The notes below the pieces were generated by a model. That model was not told where the DNA came from. It saw only the letters and a program-made list of their open reading frames with translations, and made no database searches. From an uncultured Oscillospiraceae bacterium (GTDB lineage Bacteria; Bacillota; Clostridia; Oscillospirales; Oscillospiraceae), in the NCBI GenBank assembly GCA_900756575.1, contig CAAEKQ010000191.1, forward strand, positions 1 through 57,860: 57,860 nucleotides of DNA. Reading direction: 5' to 3'. Numbering within the stretch: the first letter of the stretch is position 1; each line of letters starts with the position of its first letter. The position numbers were made by a program, and so were the translations under genes. Shown piece after piece: positions 17,266 through 25,006 of the stretch.

Positions 17266-18255
17266 ATGGAATATACACTTCAAATTCAGCATCTGAAAAC
17301 CCAGTTTCAGACCTCCAAGGGCATCTCTCCTGTGGTAGACGATGTGACCATTGACATCCCCAAGGGTAAGATCGTTGGCCTGGTGGGCGAGAGCGGCTGC
17401 GGAAAAAGTATGACTGCCATGAGCGTGATGCAGCTGGTGAAAAAGCCCGGCAAGATCGTGGACGGCAAGGTGATGCTTATGGGCCGCAATCTGCTGGAGG
17501 CGTCGGAAAAGGAAATGCGCAGCGTCCGGGGCAATGAGATCTCCATGATTTTTCAGGAGCCTATGACGTCGCTGAACCCCGTTTATACCGTGGGCAAGCA
17601 GGTGCGGGAGGCCATCCTGCTGCACCAGAATATCAGCAAGGAAGAGGCCAAAAACAAGGTCATTGACATCTTCCGGAAGATCGGAATTCCCGAGCCGGAA
17701 AAACGCTATCATTCTTATCCTCATCAGCTTTCCGGCGGACTTCGTCAGCGCGTCATGATCGGTATGGCCATGGTATGTGAGCCTGAGCTGCTGATCGCCG
17801 ACGAGCCTACCACCGCGCTGGACGTTACCATTGAGGCGCAGATTCTGAAGCTCATGAAAAAGCTTCGGGATGACAACGGCACCTCGATTTTGATGATTAC
17901 CCATAACATGGGTGTTGTGGCGCAGATGTGCGATATTGTCTACGTCATGTATGCCGGCAAGGTCATGGAGCAGGCCGAGACCTTTGAGCTGTTCCGGAAC
18001 ACCTGCCATCCCTATACCGAGGGCCTGCTGAAATCCATCCCAAGAATGGATAATCAGGTGGATCGGCTCTACAGCATCCGCGGCGTGGTGCCGAACCTGC
18101 TGCACCTGCCCAAGGGATGCAGCTTCTGTACTCGCTGCGACTATGCCACCGAACGCTGTCGTCAGGAGCGTCCGGAGCTTTACCCGGTAGGAGACGGACA
18201 TATGGTTCGCTGCTTCCGCTATGAGAAGGGAGGGGACGGCCATGGAGAAGAATAA
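17266..18255 (+). CDS. Peptide ABC transporter ATP-binding protein (DppD-like)
   Basis: A 329-residue ABC ATPase that powers the importer. The Walker A motif is 'GESGCGKS' (around residues 42-49), the signature motif is 'LSGGLRQR' and Walker B with the catalytic glutamate is 'LLIADEPTTALD'. The C-terminal oligopeptide-transporter extension contains paired cysteines ('CSFCTRCDYATERC'), as in DppD and OppD, where this region can carry an iron-sulfur cluster. The gene starts 12 bases after the second permease behind AAGGAGGGAG, and its end overlaps the next ATPase by 14 bases. Confidence 0.95.
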   Translation: MEYTLQIQHLKTQFQTSKGISPVVDDVTIDIPKGKIVGLVGESGCGKSMTAMSVMQLVKKPGKIVDGKVMLMGRNLLEASEKEMRSVRGNEISMIFQEPMTSLNPVYTVGKQVREAILLHQNISKEEAKNKVIDIFRKIGIPEPEKRYHSYPHQLSGGLRQRVMIGMAMVCEPELLIADEPTTALDVTIEAQILKLMKKLRDDNGTSILMITHNMGVVAQMCDIVYVMYAGKVMEQAETFELFRNTCHPYTEGLLKSIPRMDNQVDRLYSIRGVVPNLLHLPKGCSFCTRCDYATERCRQERPELYPVGDGHMVRCFRYEKGGDGHGEE

Positions 18256-19219
18256 GGTCTTAGTTGACGTCCATAACCTGGTCAAGGAGTTCCCGGTTTC
18301 CAGCTCCGGCAAGGGTGTTGTCCATGCGGTGTCCGATGTGAGCTTCCAGATTTACGAGGGTGAGACCCTGGCACTGGTGGGTGAGAGCGGCTGCGGAAAG
18401 AGTACCCTGGGCCGTTTGCTGCTTCGTCTGCTGGAGCCCACTGCTGGTGAGGTCATTTTCGACGGCACCAATGTGGGAAAGCTCAAGGGCAAGGAGCTGC
18501 GGAACTTCCGGAAGGAGATGCAGATCATCTTCCAGGATCCCTATGCATCCCTGAATCCCAGAATGAACGTGGAGCGGATCATTTCCGAGCCGCTGATTAC
18601 CCATAAGGTCTGCGCCAATAAGATGGAGACGCGGCACCGTGTGGTAGAGCTGATGCAGGAGGTTGGTATTCCCGTGGAATTCCTGCGGCGGTATCCCCAT
18701 CAGTTCTCCGGCGGCCAGCGTCAGAGAATCGGAATTGCCCGGGCGTTGGCCCTGCGTCCCCGGCTGATTGTCTGCGATGAGCCGGTTTCCGCATTGGATG
18801 TGTCCATTCAGTCTCAGGTGCTGAACCTGCTGGATGACCTTCAGGAGCAGTATCATCTGACGTATCTGTTCATCTCCCACGACCTGAGCGTAGTGCGGCA
18901 TATTTCCGACCGCGTGGCGGTGATGTTCCTGGGCTGCATCTGCGAGATTGGCTCCACCGAGGAGATCTACAACAGCCCCATGCATCCCTACACCAAGTTT
19001 CTGCTGGATTCCGTACCCCAGCCGGATCCCACCCAGCGGGATGACGACAAAGAGCTGCTCACCGGCGAGATCCCCAGCCCGGTGAATCCGCCCTCCGGCT
19101 GCCGGTTCCGTACTCGCTGCCCCTATGCCACCGACAAGTGCGCAAAGGAGGTTCCGGAGCTGAAAACCTACGGCGACCGTCAGGTGGCTTGCCACTATCC
19201 CTTGAATATCAACGCATAA
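18242..19219 (+). CDS. Peptide ABC transporter ATP-binding protein (DppF-like)
   Basis: The second ABC ATPase, 325 residues. Walker A is 'GESGCGKST', the signature is 'FSGGQRQRIGIARAL' and Walker B is 'LIVCDEPVSALDVSIQSQVL'. The C-terminal extension again carries cysteines ('CRFRTRCPYATDKC'). The ATG at 18242 lies within the end of the first ATPase and is preceded by GAAGGGAGGGG. An extension to 18221 is in frame but unsupported. A strong terminator follows at once, closing the five-gene importer operon. Confidence 0.95.
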   Translation: MEKNKVLVDVHNLVKEFPVSSSGKGVVHAVSDVSFQIYEGETLALVGESGCGKSTLGRLLLRLLEPTAGEVIFDGTNVGKLKGKELRNFRKEMQIIFQDPYASLNPRMNVERIISEPLITHKVCANKMETRHRVVELMQEVGIPVEFLRRYPHQFSGGQRQRIGIARALALRPRLIVCDEPVSALDVSIQSQVLNLLDDLQEQYHLTYLFISHDLSVVRHISDRVAVMFLGCICEIGSTEEIYNSPMHPYTKFLLDSVPQPDPTQRDDDKELLTGEIPSPVNPPSGCRFRTRCPYATDKCAKEVPELKTYGDRQVACHYPLNINA

Positions 19220-19221
19220 AT

Positions 19222-19252
19222 AAAAGCCCGCCGCGCATTGCGGTGGGCTTTT
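19222..19252 (+). terminator. Terminator of the peptide ABC transporter operon
   Basis: A 13-bp stem (19222-19234 with 19240-19252, one G-U pair) ends in TTTT. The ribosome site of the next gene follows only 8 bases later, at 19261-19266. Confidence 0.85.
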
Positions 19253-19272
19253 CAGCGAAGAAGGAGTATATG

Positions 19273-19797
19273 ATGAGTGAGATTGTTTTGCGGATGGCCA
19301 AATCGGAGGATGTGCCCGCCATTATGGAGATTATGCATCAGGCTCACGCAGCCATGGCAGATCCCAGCGCCTACATTTTAGATGATGCCGACTACGTTTT
19401 CCACTATGTCAACCGGAACGGCTTTGTGCTGCTGGCACTGGAACATGAGCTTCCCGTGGGCTTCTTTATGGCGGCGGCACCGGGTTTGCAGGAAAACAAT
19501 TTGGGCCGGTATCTGGGCTTTTCCGATGACGCGCTGAAAAAGACCCTGATGATGGATTCTGCTGCAGTGCTGCCTCAGGCCCAGGGAAAGGGCATTATGG
19601 GTATGATGTTTGCCCGGGCGGTGGAGCTGGGGCAGATGCAATACCCTTATCTGGTGGGCACCGTTGCGCCGGGGAATTTCCCCAGCATCCGGAATTTCGA
19701 GAAAAACGGCTTTACGGTGCGGAAGACCATCACAAAGCCCGGAGGACAGGTCCGTCTGCTGATGGGCAAAGGAGATCTTCCAGCGCATAAATTGTAA
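19273..19797 (+). CDS. GNAT-family N-acetyltransferase
   Basis: This 174-residue protein has the GCN5-related acetyltransferase layout. The N-terminal 'RMAKSEDVPAIMEIMHQAH' matches the first strand and helix, and the acetyl-CoA-binding segment is 'VLPQAQGKGIMGMMFARAVE' (residues about 97-116). The substrate cannot be told. I chose the ATG at 19273, spaced 6 bases from AAGGAG; the ATG just before it at 19270 is only 3 bases away. The gene lies right after the importer terminator without a visible promoter of its own. Its last 68 bases overlap, tail to tail, the peptidase gene on the other strand. Confidence 0.85.
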   Translation: MSEIVLRMAKSEDVPAIMEIMHQAHAAMADPSAYILDDADYVFHYVNRNGFVLLALEHELPVGFFMAAAPGLQENNLGRYLGFSDDALKKTLMMDSAAVLPQAQGKGIMGMMFARAVELGQMQYPYLVGTVAPGNFPSIRNFEKNGFTVRKTITKPGGQVRLLMGKGDLPAHKL

Positions 19798-20800
19798 GAC
19801 CGCTGCAGCCGGTGACGGTATGGGCGGCGGCCAGAGAATTGAGCACCGCTTCTTCCGTGGCCTCGGCGGCAGCACGGAAGGGAATGTCCAGTAAATCCTC
19901 CTGTACAATTTGGATGCCACACAGGGGAGCACCCTTCATAGAAATCCGGTTGGCGGTGGTGAAGCCGATCATCACCTCACCGCTTCCGTGGCCAAGATAC
20001 GAGCCGGTTCTGGCAAGTCCCACGCCGCAGCGGCGAATGACCCGGTAGAGCTGCCGGGACGAAAGGGGCAAATCCGTTGCCACGATCATCATAATAGAAC
20101 CTGCGTCTACTTTTGTGGGCGCATATTTCTTTTTCTCCAGCAGCGGAAGCACCTGCCTGCCAATGGGCTGACCGCAGATGGTAAGGTCTTCGGTAGAGCC
20201 GAAATTGGACTGCACTAAAACGCCAAGGGTATAGGTTTTGTCACCGATGGAAAACATCCGGGAGGCAGTTCCGATGCCGCCCTTTAGTCCAAAGCAGATG
20301 GTTCCGGCCCCGGCACCCACTGCGCCTTCTTCCACGCCGGTTCCGGCGGATGTGATGGCAGACAATACATGCTGCTGCTTCACCGGACGGAGGGCAATAT
20401 GGCTCAGCCGCCCGTCGTTGCATTCTCCCACCACCGGATTCAAAGAACGGAGAGAAATGCCGTCCTGCTGGCAGCGGTTCAGCGTGTATTCCACCAGCGC
20501 ATCGGACACCAGACCTACGTTTAATGTGTTGGTCAGCGCAATGGGCGTTTCGATGGTGCCCAGCTCCTGAATCTGCATCAGGCCCGCGGTTTTGCCAAAG
20601 CCGTTGTGTACATAGCAGGCGGCAGTGAGCTTATTGGCAAATAGATTGTCCTGGGCGGGGAGAATGACCGTAACGCCGGTGTGAATGTCGTTCTGGTGCA
20701 GGGTGGTATGTCCAACGGTTACGCCGGAGACATCGGTGATGCGGTTCTTCGGGCCGGTTGGCATGATGCCAGGCGTGAATCCATAATCCCGAATACGCAT
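19730..20800 (-). CDS. P1 (DmpA-type) aminopeptidase family protein
   Basis: A 356-residue member of the DmpA/BapA family. These are N-terminal nucleophile hydrolases that act as D-aminopeptidases, L-aminopeptidase/esterases or beta-peptidyl aminopeptidases. Family segments include 'ITDVSGVTVGHTTL' near the start, 'NPVVGECNDGRLSH', 'FGLKGGIGTASRMF' and 'VDAGSIMMIVATDLP'. By analogy with DmpA, self-cleavage would fall between Gly234 and Ser235, creating the catalytic serine. No signal peptide is seen. It overlaps the upstream amidotransferase-like gene by one base (TGATG), so the two form an operon on the minus strand. Its final twelve or so codons are antisense to the acetyltransferase gene. 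Confidence 0.88.
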   Translation of the reverse strand: MRIRDYGFTPGIMPTGPKNRITDVSGVTVGHTTLHQNDIHTGVTVILPAQDNLFANKLTAACYVHNGFGKTAGLMQIQELGTIETPIALTNTLNVGLVSDALVEYTLNRCQQDGISLRSLNPVVGECNDGRLSHIALRPVKQQHVLSAITSAGTGVEEGAVGAGAGTICFGLKGGIGTASRMFSIGDKTYTLGVLVQSNFGSTEDLTICGQPIGRQVLPLLEKKKYAPTKVDAGSIMMIVATDLPLSSRQLYRVIRRCGVGLARTGSYLGHGSGEVMIGFTTANRISMKGAPLCGIQIVQEDLLDIPFRAAAEATEEAVLNSLAAAHTVTGCSGLTIYALEDLLCPSADGPVLRAL

Positions 20801-21462
20801 CAGTGTGCCCTCGCTTCGCCGCGAATGACCTTGAGGAAAAACTCAAAAATAGGCAGACCGTCCACCGTGTCTTCCCGGCGGTGGGCGAGGCACATCCGTT
20901 CCGGGTGCCACTGAAGGCCGATGATGGGCTTTTCCTCATGCACCATGGCCTCCAGAACCCCGTCCGGCGCCCACTGAATGGCCCGGAAGCCCAGTACCGG
21001 CTCTAAAATCCCCTGATGATGGGCGCTGTTGATGGGGAATTCCGTTCCGTAGAGCTCGGCAAGGAAGCAGTCGGGCACGCAATGGCTGTCGTGGGCCTGG
21101 TCGTGCTCAATCCACTGATGGGTCTCAAACTGGGGGATGTTCTGACAGATCTTTCCCCCGAGCGCTACGTTAATCAGCTGGTGGCCCTTGCATACGCCCA
21201 GAATTGGCTTTCCGGCATCCAGAAAAGCATTCAGGATTTCAATCTGGCGGCGATCCCGTTCCGGCTCAATTTTTCGGCTGCCGTTGACTTCCTCTCCAAA
21301 CAGGGCGGGGTCAATATCGGCTCCGCCGGGGAGAATCAGCGCGTCGTAGCCGGAAAAATCCGTCTCCTGGAGCACATCCTTGCCCTCTGCGCCTAAGGCA
21401 TTCAGCGCGGCGATAAAATTAGCGGCACCCTCGGGGGTCCCTGCAATGGCAACACGAATCAT
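20800..21462 (-). CDS. Class I glutamine-amidotransferase-like hydrolase (peptidase C26, PuuD-like)
   Basis: The 220-residue protein has the class I glutamine amidotransferase fold of gamma-glutamyl hydrolases such as PuuD. The cysteine nucleophile is Cys91 in 'ILGVCKGHQLINVALGG'. The catalytic His-Glu pair is His186 and Glu188 in 'LQWHPERM'. The oxyanion-side segment is 'LILPGGADIDPALFG'. PuuD-like enzymes cleave gamma-glutamyl bonds, for instance gamma-glutamyl-GABA. The coupled aminopeptidase and the nearby peptide importer suggest a gamma-glutamyl-peptide substrate, but that is inference. It is the first gene of a two-gene minus-strand operon; the start codon is preceded by only a weak ribosome site (AGCAGGTT). 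Confidence 0.85.
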   Translation of the reverse strand: MIRVAIAGTPEGAANFIAALNALGAEGKDVLQETDFSGYDALILPGGADIDPALFGEEVNGSRKIEPERDRRQIEILNAFLDAGKPILGVCKGHQLINVALGGKICQNIPQFETHQWIEHDQAHDSHCVPDCFLAELYGTEFPINSAHHQGILEPVLGFRAIQWAPDGVLEAMVHEEKPIIGLQWHPERMCLAHRREDTVDGLPIFEFFLKVIRGEARAH

Positions 21463-21527
21463 AATTGAACCTGCTTTCTGCCCAATTGGGCGGGGAATAC
21501 GTTGGCACTTTATCTGAGATTACAGGT

Positions 21528-21556
21528 ATTATAGCGAAAAATATGGCCCGTTGCAA
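21528..21556 (-). promoter_or_regulatory. Promoter of the amidotransferase-like / P1 peptidase operon
   Basis: On the minus strand TTGCAA (21556-21551) and TATAAT (21533-21528) are 17 bases apart, about 65 bases upstream of the start codon. Confidence 0.75.
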
Positions 21557-21617
21557 GGCTTGGGCGGGCGGCAGGAAAAATACTTTGCCGAACCGTGTAA
21601 GGTTTATGGGAAGACAC

Positions 21618-21646
21618 TTGATTTCCGCCCGGAAATCTCGTAAACT
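21618..21646 (+). promoter_or_regulatory. Promoter of the dipeptidase operon
   Basis: TTGATT at 21618-21623 and TAAACT at 21641-21646 have a 17-base spacer. The element is divergent from the minus-strand promoter 60 bases away, so the two peptidase operons share one control region. Confidence 0.55.
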
Positions 21647-21682
21647 AAAGGTTGAATTCCAAACAGAAAAGAGGCTGCTTCT

Positions 21683-22651
21683 ATGAAAGTTGTAGATATG
21701 CACTGCGATACCATTGGAGAGCTGTGGAAGGCGGAAAAGGCCGGCAAGCCTATTTCCCTCCGCAGCAATTCTCTGCACATAGATCTTGAAAAAATGCAGA
21801 AGGGAGACTATCTGCTCCAAAACTTCGCCATGTTTGTGTTCCTGGGCAGAGAGAAGGATCCGCTGGTGAACGTGCTGGAGATGATTGACGTTTACAACCG
21901 TGCCATGGCGGAAAATGCCGACATCATCGGGCCGGTTTTGAATTATGAGGACATCGAAAAAAACCGCACCGCCGGAAAGCTGTCCGGTATGCTGACCATT
22001 GAGGAGGGCGCTGTGCTCAAGGGCAATCCCTATGTGGTGCGCACTCTGTACCAGCTGGGCGTTCGGATGCTGACCCTGACCTGGAACTTTGAGAACGAGA
22101 TCGGCTACCCCAACACCATTGTCAAGGCCAAGGACTACGATCCCTCCCGCCATTACGGCCTGAAACCCGAGGGTATTGAGATCGTCCGGGAGATGAACCG
22201 GGTGGGCATGATCGTGGATGTGAGCCACCTGGGCGACGACGGCTTCTGGGATGTGGTGAAATACTGCGACGGGCCCTTTGTGGCGTCCCATTCCAATGCC
22301 CGGGCCGTCTGCAACCACACCCGGAACATGACCGACGATATGATTCGCGCGCTAGCGGACAAGGGCGGCGTGATGGGCCTGAACTTCTGCGGCGATTTCC
22401 TGAATCCCAACGGCAAGAGCCGGGTGGAGGATATGGTGCGCCATGCCAAGCACATTATTAACGTTGGCGGCAGCGATATTCTGGGCCTGGGCACCGATTA
22501 TGACGGCATCGACGGCGATCTGGAGCTGGATCACTGCGACAAAATGCCCCTGCTGGCCCAGGAGATGGAGCGTCAGGGCTTCAGCACCCAGCAGATCGAG
22601 AAGATTTTCCACGGCAATGTGCTGCGGTTGTATCGGGAGGTGCTGAAATGA
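21683..22651 (+). CDS. Membrane-dipeptidase-type M19 dipeptidase
   Basis: A 322-residue zinc dipeptidase of family M19 (renal dipeptidase). The N-terminal 'VDMHCDT' supplies the first metal ligands (His7, Asp9). Other ligands lie in 'MLTIEEGAVL', 'IVDVSHLGDDGFWD' and 'VASHSNARAV', and the late motif 'LGLGTDYDGID' is also typical. M19 enzymes hydrolyse a wide range of dipeptides and tolerate D-residues at the C-terminal position; some open beta-lactams. No signal peptide is seen, so it should work on imported peptides in the cytosol. Its stop overlaps the start of the beta-lactamase-like gene (ATGA). Confidence 0.93.
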   Translation: MKVVDMHCDTIGELWKAEKAGKPISLRSNSLHIDLEKMQKGDYLLQNFAMFVFLGREKDPLVNVLEMIDVYNRAMAENADIIGPVLNYEDIEKNRTAGKLSGMLTIEEGAVLKGNPYVVRTLYQLGVRMLTLTWNFENEIGYPNTIVKAKDYDPSRHYGLKPEGIEIVREMNRVGMIVDVSHLGDDGFWDVVKYCDGPFVASHSNARAVCNHTRNMTDDMIRALADKGGVMGLNFCGDFLNPNGKSRVEDMVRHAKHIINVGGSDILGLGTDYDGIDGDLELDHCDKMPLLAQEMERQGFSTQQIEKIFHGNVLRLYREVLK

Positions 22652-23493
22652 CCGATCCCAGACTGACTTTGGAGGAGCGCATCGAGGCGGAGCTCAAGAG
22701 CTATGACGGCACCATGGGCCTGTACATCGACGATTTGAAGGGCAATGTGATTACCCGATTCCCTGACGAAAAATTCGAGACGGCCAGCACCATTAAGGTG
22801 TATATTCTGGCGGCGCTGTTCGACGCCATCGGGCAGGGGAAGGCCAGCCTCAAGGATATGCTCACTTGCGAAGAGCGCTTCTGGATCGACGGCAGCGGCA
22901 TTCTCGGCTCGCTGGAGGTGGGCACGACCCTTTCCGTCAAAAACGTGGCGACTTTGATGATTATCGTCAGCGACAACATCGCCACCAATATGCTCATTGA
23001 CTATCTGGGCATCGACAATATCAACGCCTGCATTCAGAAGCTGGGCTGCAAGGACACCGTGCTCCACAATGTGCTGGATTTTGCCAAGTATCATCAGCTG
23101 GGCACCACCACGCCCCGGGATTACGCCTCCATGTTTGTGCGGATTCAGAACCGGACTTTGGTGAGCCCCGAGGCTTCGGAGCAGATGTGGCAGATTCTCT
23201 CCCAGCAGCACTATAATTCCATGATTGTGAAGTCCCTGCCGCAGTTCTATGTGGACTCGGACAACTACGATGAGCAGCTGTTCTGGTTTGCCTCCAAATC
23301 CGGCAGCATGAACGCCTGCCGGAACGACGGCGGCATCATCACCACGCCCTATGGCAGCTATGTGATCGTCATGCTCAACAAGGATTTTTTCGACAAGCAG
23401 TATTATCCCGACCATCCCGCCACAGTGTTCGGTTCCCGGGTCAGCCGGTTGATTTTTGACCAGTATCTGACCCTGGAGGGGCGGCTGAAATAA
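22648..23493 (+). CDS. Class A beta-lactamase-fold serine hydrolase without signal peptide
   Basis: This 281-residue protein has the penicillin-recognising serine-hydrolase motifs in order. S-x-x-K is 'ASTIKV' with Ser47 and Lys50. SDN is residues 108-110 in 'IIVSDNIATN'. K-S/T-G is Lys217-Ser218-Gly219 in 'ASKSGSMN'. This is the arrangement of class A beta-lactamases and related D,D-peptidases. There is no signal peptide, lipobox or membrane helix, so the enzyme should be cytosolic, unlike true beta-lactamases and penicillin-binding proteins. A clear class A 'E166xxLN' omega-loop was not recognised. Four-base overlap with the dipeptidase gene means coupled translation. A role on imported peptides or muropeptides is inference; antibiotic resistance is not implied. 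Confidence 0.82.
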   Translation: MTDPRLTLEERIEAELKSYDGTMGLYIDDLKGNVITRFPDEKFETASTIKVYILAALFDAIGQGKASLKDMLTCEERFWIDGSGILGSLEVGTTLSVKNVATLMIIVSDNIATNMLIDYLGIDNINACIQKLGCKDTVLHNVLDFAKYHQLGTTTPRDYASMFVRIQNRTLVSPEASEQMWQILSQQHYNSMIVKSLPQFYVDSDNYDEQLFWFASKSGSMNACRNDGGIITTPYGSYVIVMLNKDFFDKQYYPDHPATVFGSRVSRLIFDQYLTLEGRLK

Positions 23494-23520
23494 GAATGCC
23501 GGGATATGGAAGGAGTGGGG

Positions 23521-23550
23521 TTGTAAATCCCCCTCATTTTATGATATACT
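23521..23550 (+). promoter_or_regulatory. Promoter before the small membrane protein
   Basis: TTGTAA at 23521-23526 and TATACT at 23545-23550 with an 18-base spacer, about 35 bases upstream of the start codon. Confidence 0.5.
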
Positions 23551-23585
23551 CATATTAATATGTGCCCGAAATTGGAGGACAGCCC

Positions 23586-23750
23586 ATGAAACCTGAGAAA
23601 AACAAGGAAAACGATCTGCCAATCCTGGAAATCAAGCCCAGCGAGGAGTACCATCCCCGGCCCATGTGGCAGCGGGTGGGAGCCTGGATTCTAATCGTGT
23701 TGATCGTTTTGGCAACGGGAATCTTTGCCCTGTGGGGGAAGATCGTTTGA
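23586..23750 (+). CDS. Small single-span membrane protein, unknown function
   Basis: This 54-residue protein has a charged N-terminal half, ending in 'EEYHPRPMWQRVG', and one hydrophobic helix at about residues 31-47 ('AWILIVLIVLATGIFALWG'). The ATG at 23586 is preceded by GGAGGACA, a good ribosome site, which supports the reading as a real gene. Its stop codon shares bases with the TTG start of the metallopeptidase gene that follows. I do not recognise the family. It may anchor or regulate the neighbouring metallopeptidase. Confidence 0.7.
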   Translation: MKPEKNKENDLPILEIKPSEEYHPRPMWQRVGAWILIVLIVLATGIFALWGKIV

Positions 23751-24433
23751 TTCCCTATGAGCTGATTCGCTCCAATCGGAAGACCATTTCTCTGCGGATT
23801 ACCGAGGCGGGCGGGGTGCTGGTGCGTGCGCCGAAACGCTGCCCCAGAAGCTATATTGACCAGTTTGTGCAGTCGAAATCTGCCTGGATTCAATCCCGGC
23901 AGGAGCAGGTGCAGGCGGCATTGGCCACGCGACAGGAGTTTCGATTGAAAACCGGCGATATCCTGCTGTTCTGCGGCAGACCGTTCCGGGTGCAGCTGAC
24001 GGAAGAACGCCGGGGCAGTCTGGATTTGGAGCAGGAAACCATTACGCTTCCCAACATACCGGTTTCGGAGCTTGCACCGCAGGTGGAGCGGCTTTACCGC
24101 CGCGGCGGCCTTTACTGGGTCACGGAGCGGCTCGGTTACTGGGCGGCACAAATGAACGTGACCTTTGGAAAGGTGAATCTGTCCTCGGCGGTTCGGCGCT
24201 GGGCCAGCTGCTCGGCCAACGGCGACATTCATGTGAGCTGGCTTTTGCTGTTTGCACCGGCGGAGGCCATTGACTATGTGCTGATCCATGAGCTGTGCCA
24301 CCGGGTGGAGTTCAACCACAGTCCGGCATTTTGGCGGATGGTGGCCCGATACAAGCCGGATTATCCGGAGCAGAAACAAGTCCTACAGCAGCTCTATGAA
24401 CGGCTGTATGCCCAGGGCTGGAGACAAAAATAA
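23747..24433 (+). CDS. YgjP-like (DUF45/SprT-type) zinc metallopeptidase
   Basis: The 228-residue protein belongs to the YgjP-like metallopeptidase family. The zinc motif HExxH is in 'VLIHELCHRVEFNHSPAFW', with the third histidine in the 'NHSPAFW' part. The preceding 'SSAVRRWASCSANGDIHVSW' is also typical (family consensus 'RWGSC...G.I..N'). The start is taken as TTG 23747, which overlaps the previous stop (TTGA) and follows GGGGGAAG by a normal distance; there is no ATG before the middle of the domain. Family members have few proven functions, and E. coli YgjP is poorly understood. It is probably co-transcribed with the small membrane protein and the chromate-transporter genes downstream. 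Confidence 0.85.
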   Translation: MIPYELIRSNRKTISLRITEAGGVLVRAPKRCPRSYIDQFVQSKSAWIQSRQEQVQAALATRQEFRLKTGDILLFCGRPFRVQLTEERRGSLDLEQETITLPNIPVSELAPQVERLYRRGGLYWVTERLGYWAAQMNVTFGKVNLSSAVRRWASCSANGDIHVSWLLLFAPAEAIDYVLIHELCHRVEFNHSPAFWRMVARYKPDYPEQKQVLQQLYERLYAQGWRQK

Positions 24434-24454
24434 GAAAAGAAAGATGGGAGACCA

Positions 24455-25006
24455 TTGAACGAATATTTGGAACTTGTGGTGGCGTTCTTTAAGATCGGCA
24501 TCATGACCTTCGGCGGCGGCTATGCCATGCTTCCGATGATTCAGCGGGAAGTGGTGGAAAAGCGCGGCTGGGCCACCGAGGAGGAGATTCTCAACTATTA
24601 TGCCATTGGTCAGTGTACCCCCGGCGTGATCGCGGTCAATACCGCAACGTTCATCGGCGACAGCCGGAAGGGCGTGATCGGCGGCTTTCTGGCAACCCTG
24701 GGCGTGGTGCTGCCCAGCCTGATTATTATTTCCATCATTGCCGCAGTGCTCAACAACTTCGCGGAGATCGAAGCGGTACAGCACGCCCTGGCCGGAATTC
24801 GTGTGGCCGTGGTGGTGCTGGTAGGCTTCTCCGTCTGGAAGCTGATGAAATCCGGCGTAAAGGGAGCCTTCGGCTGGTGCGTATTTGTGCTGACCTTTCT
24901 GGTGTCTGCGATTTTTGGACTGTCCCCGGTGGTGATCGTGGTGGCAGCGGCGGCGGCAGGCGTGATTGCAGGCTACGCCGCAGATCGGAAGGGGGAGAAG
25001 TCCTAA
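24455..25006 (+). CDS. Chromate transporter family protein, N-terminal-type half
   Basis: A 183-residue membrane protein of the short-chain CHR family. The diagnostic N-terminal segment is 'FFKIGIMTFGGGYAMLPMI', followed by 'AIGQCTPGVIAVNTATFIG'. In this split form two separate half-length proteins pair to make a full transporter. The family is named for chromate efflux, but most members have no tested substrate. The start is a TTG at 24455 behind GGGAG. The stop overlaps the start of the second half by one base (TAATG). Confidence 0.88.
   Translation: MNEYLELVVAFFKIGIMTFGGGYAMLPMIQREVVEKRGWATEEEILNYYAIGQCTPGVIAVNTATFIGDSRKGVIGGFLATLGVVLPSLIIISIIAAVLNNFAEIEAVQHALAGIRVAVVVLVGFSVWKLMKSGVKGAFGWCVFVLTFLVSAIFGLSPVVIVVAAAAAGVIAGYAADRKGEKS

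Noticed and set aside
16438..18312. A 624-codon minus-strand frame opposite the transporter genes
   Set aside because: Antisense to permease and ATPase genes with intact motifs; His-rich shadow only.
21465..21686. A 73-codon plus-strand frame between the divergent peptidase operons
   Set aside because: It covers two promoters and has no ribosome site or domain; read as control region.
22648..23493. Reading the serine hydrolase as an antibiotic-resistance gene
   Set aside because: No export signal, no recognised E166-type loop, and peptidase context; resistance is not supported by the sequence.
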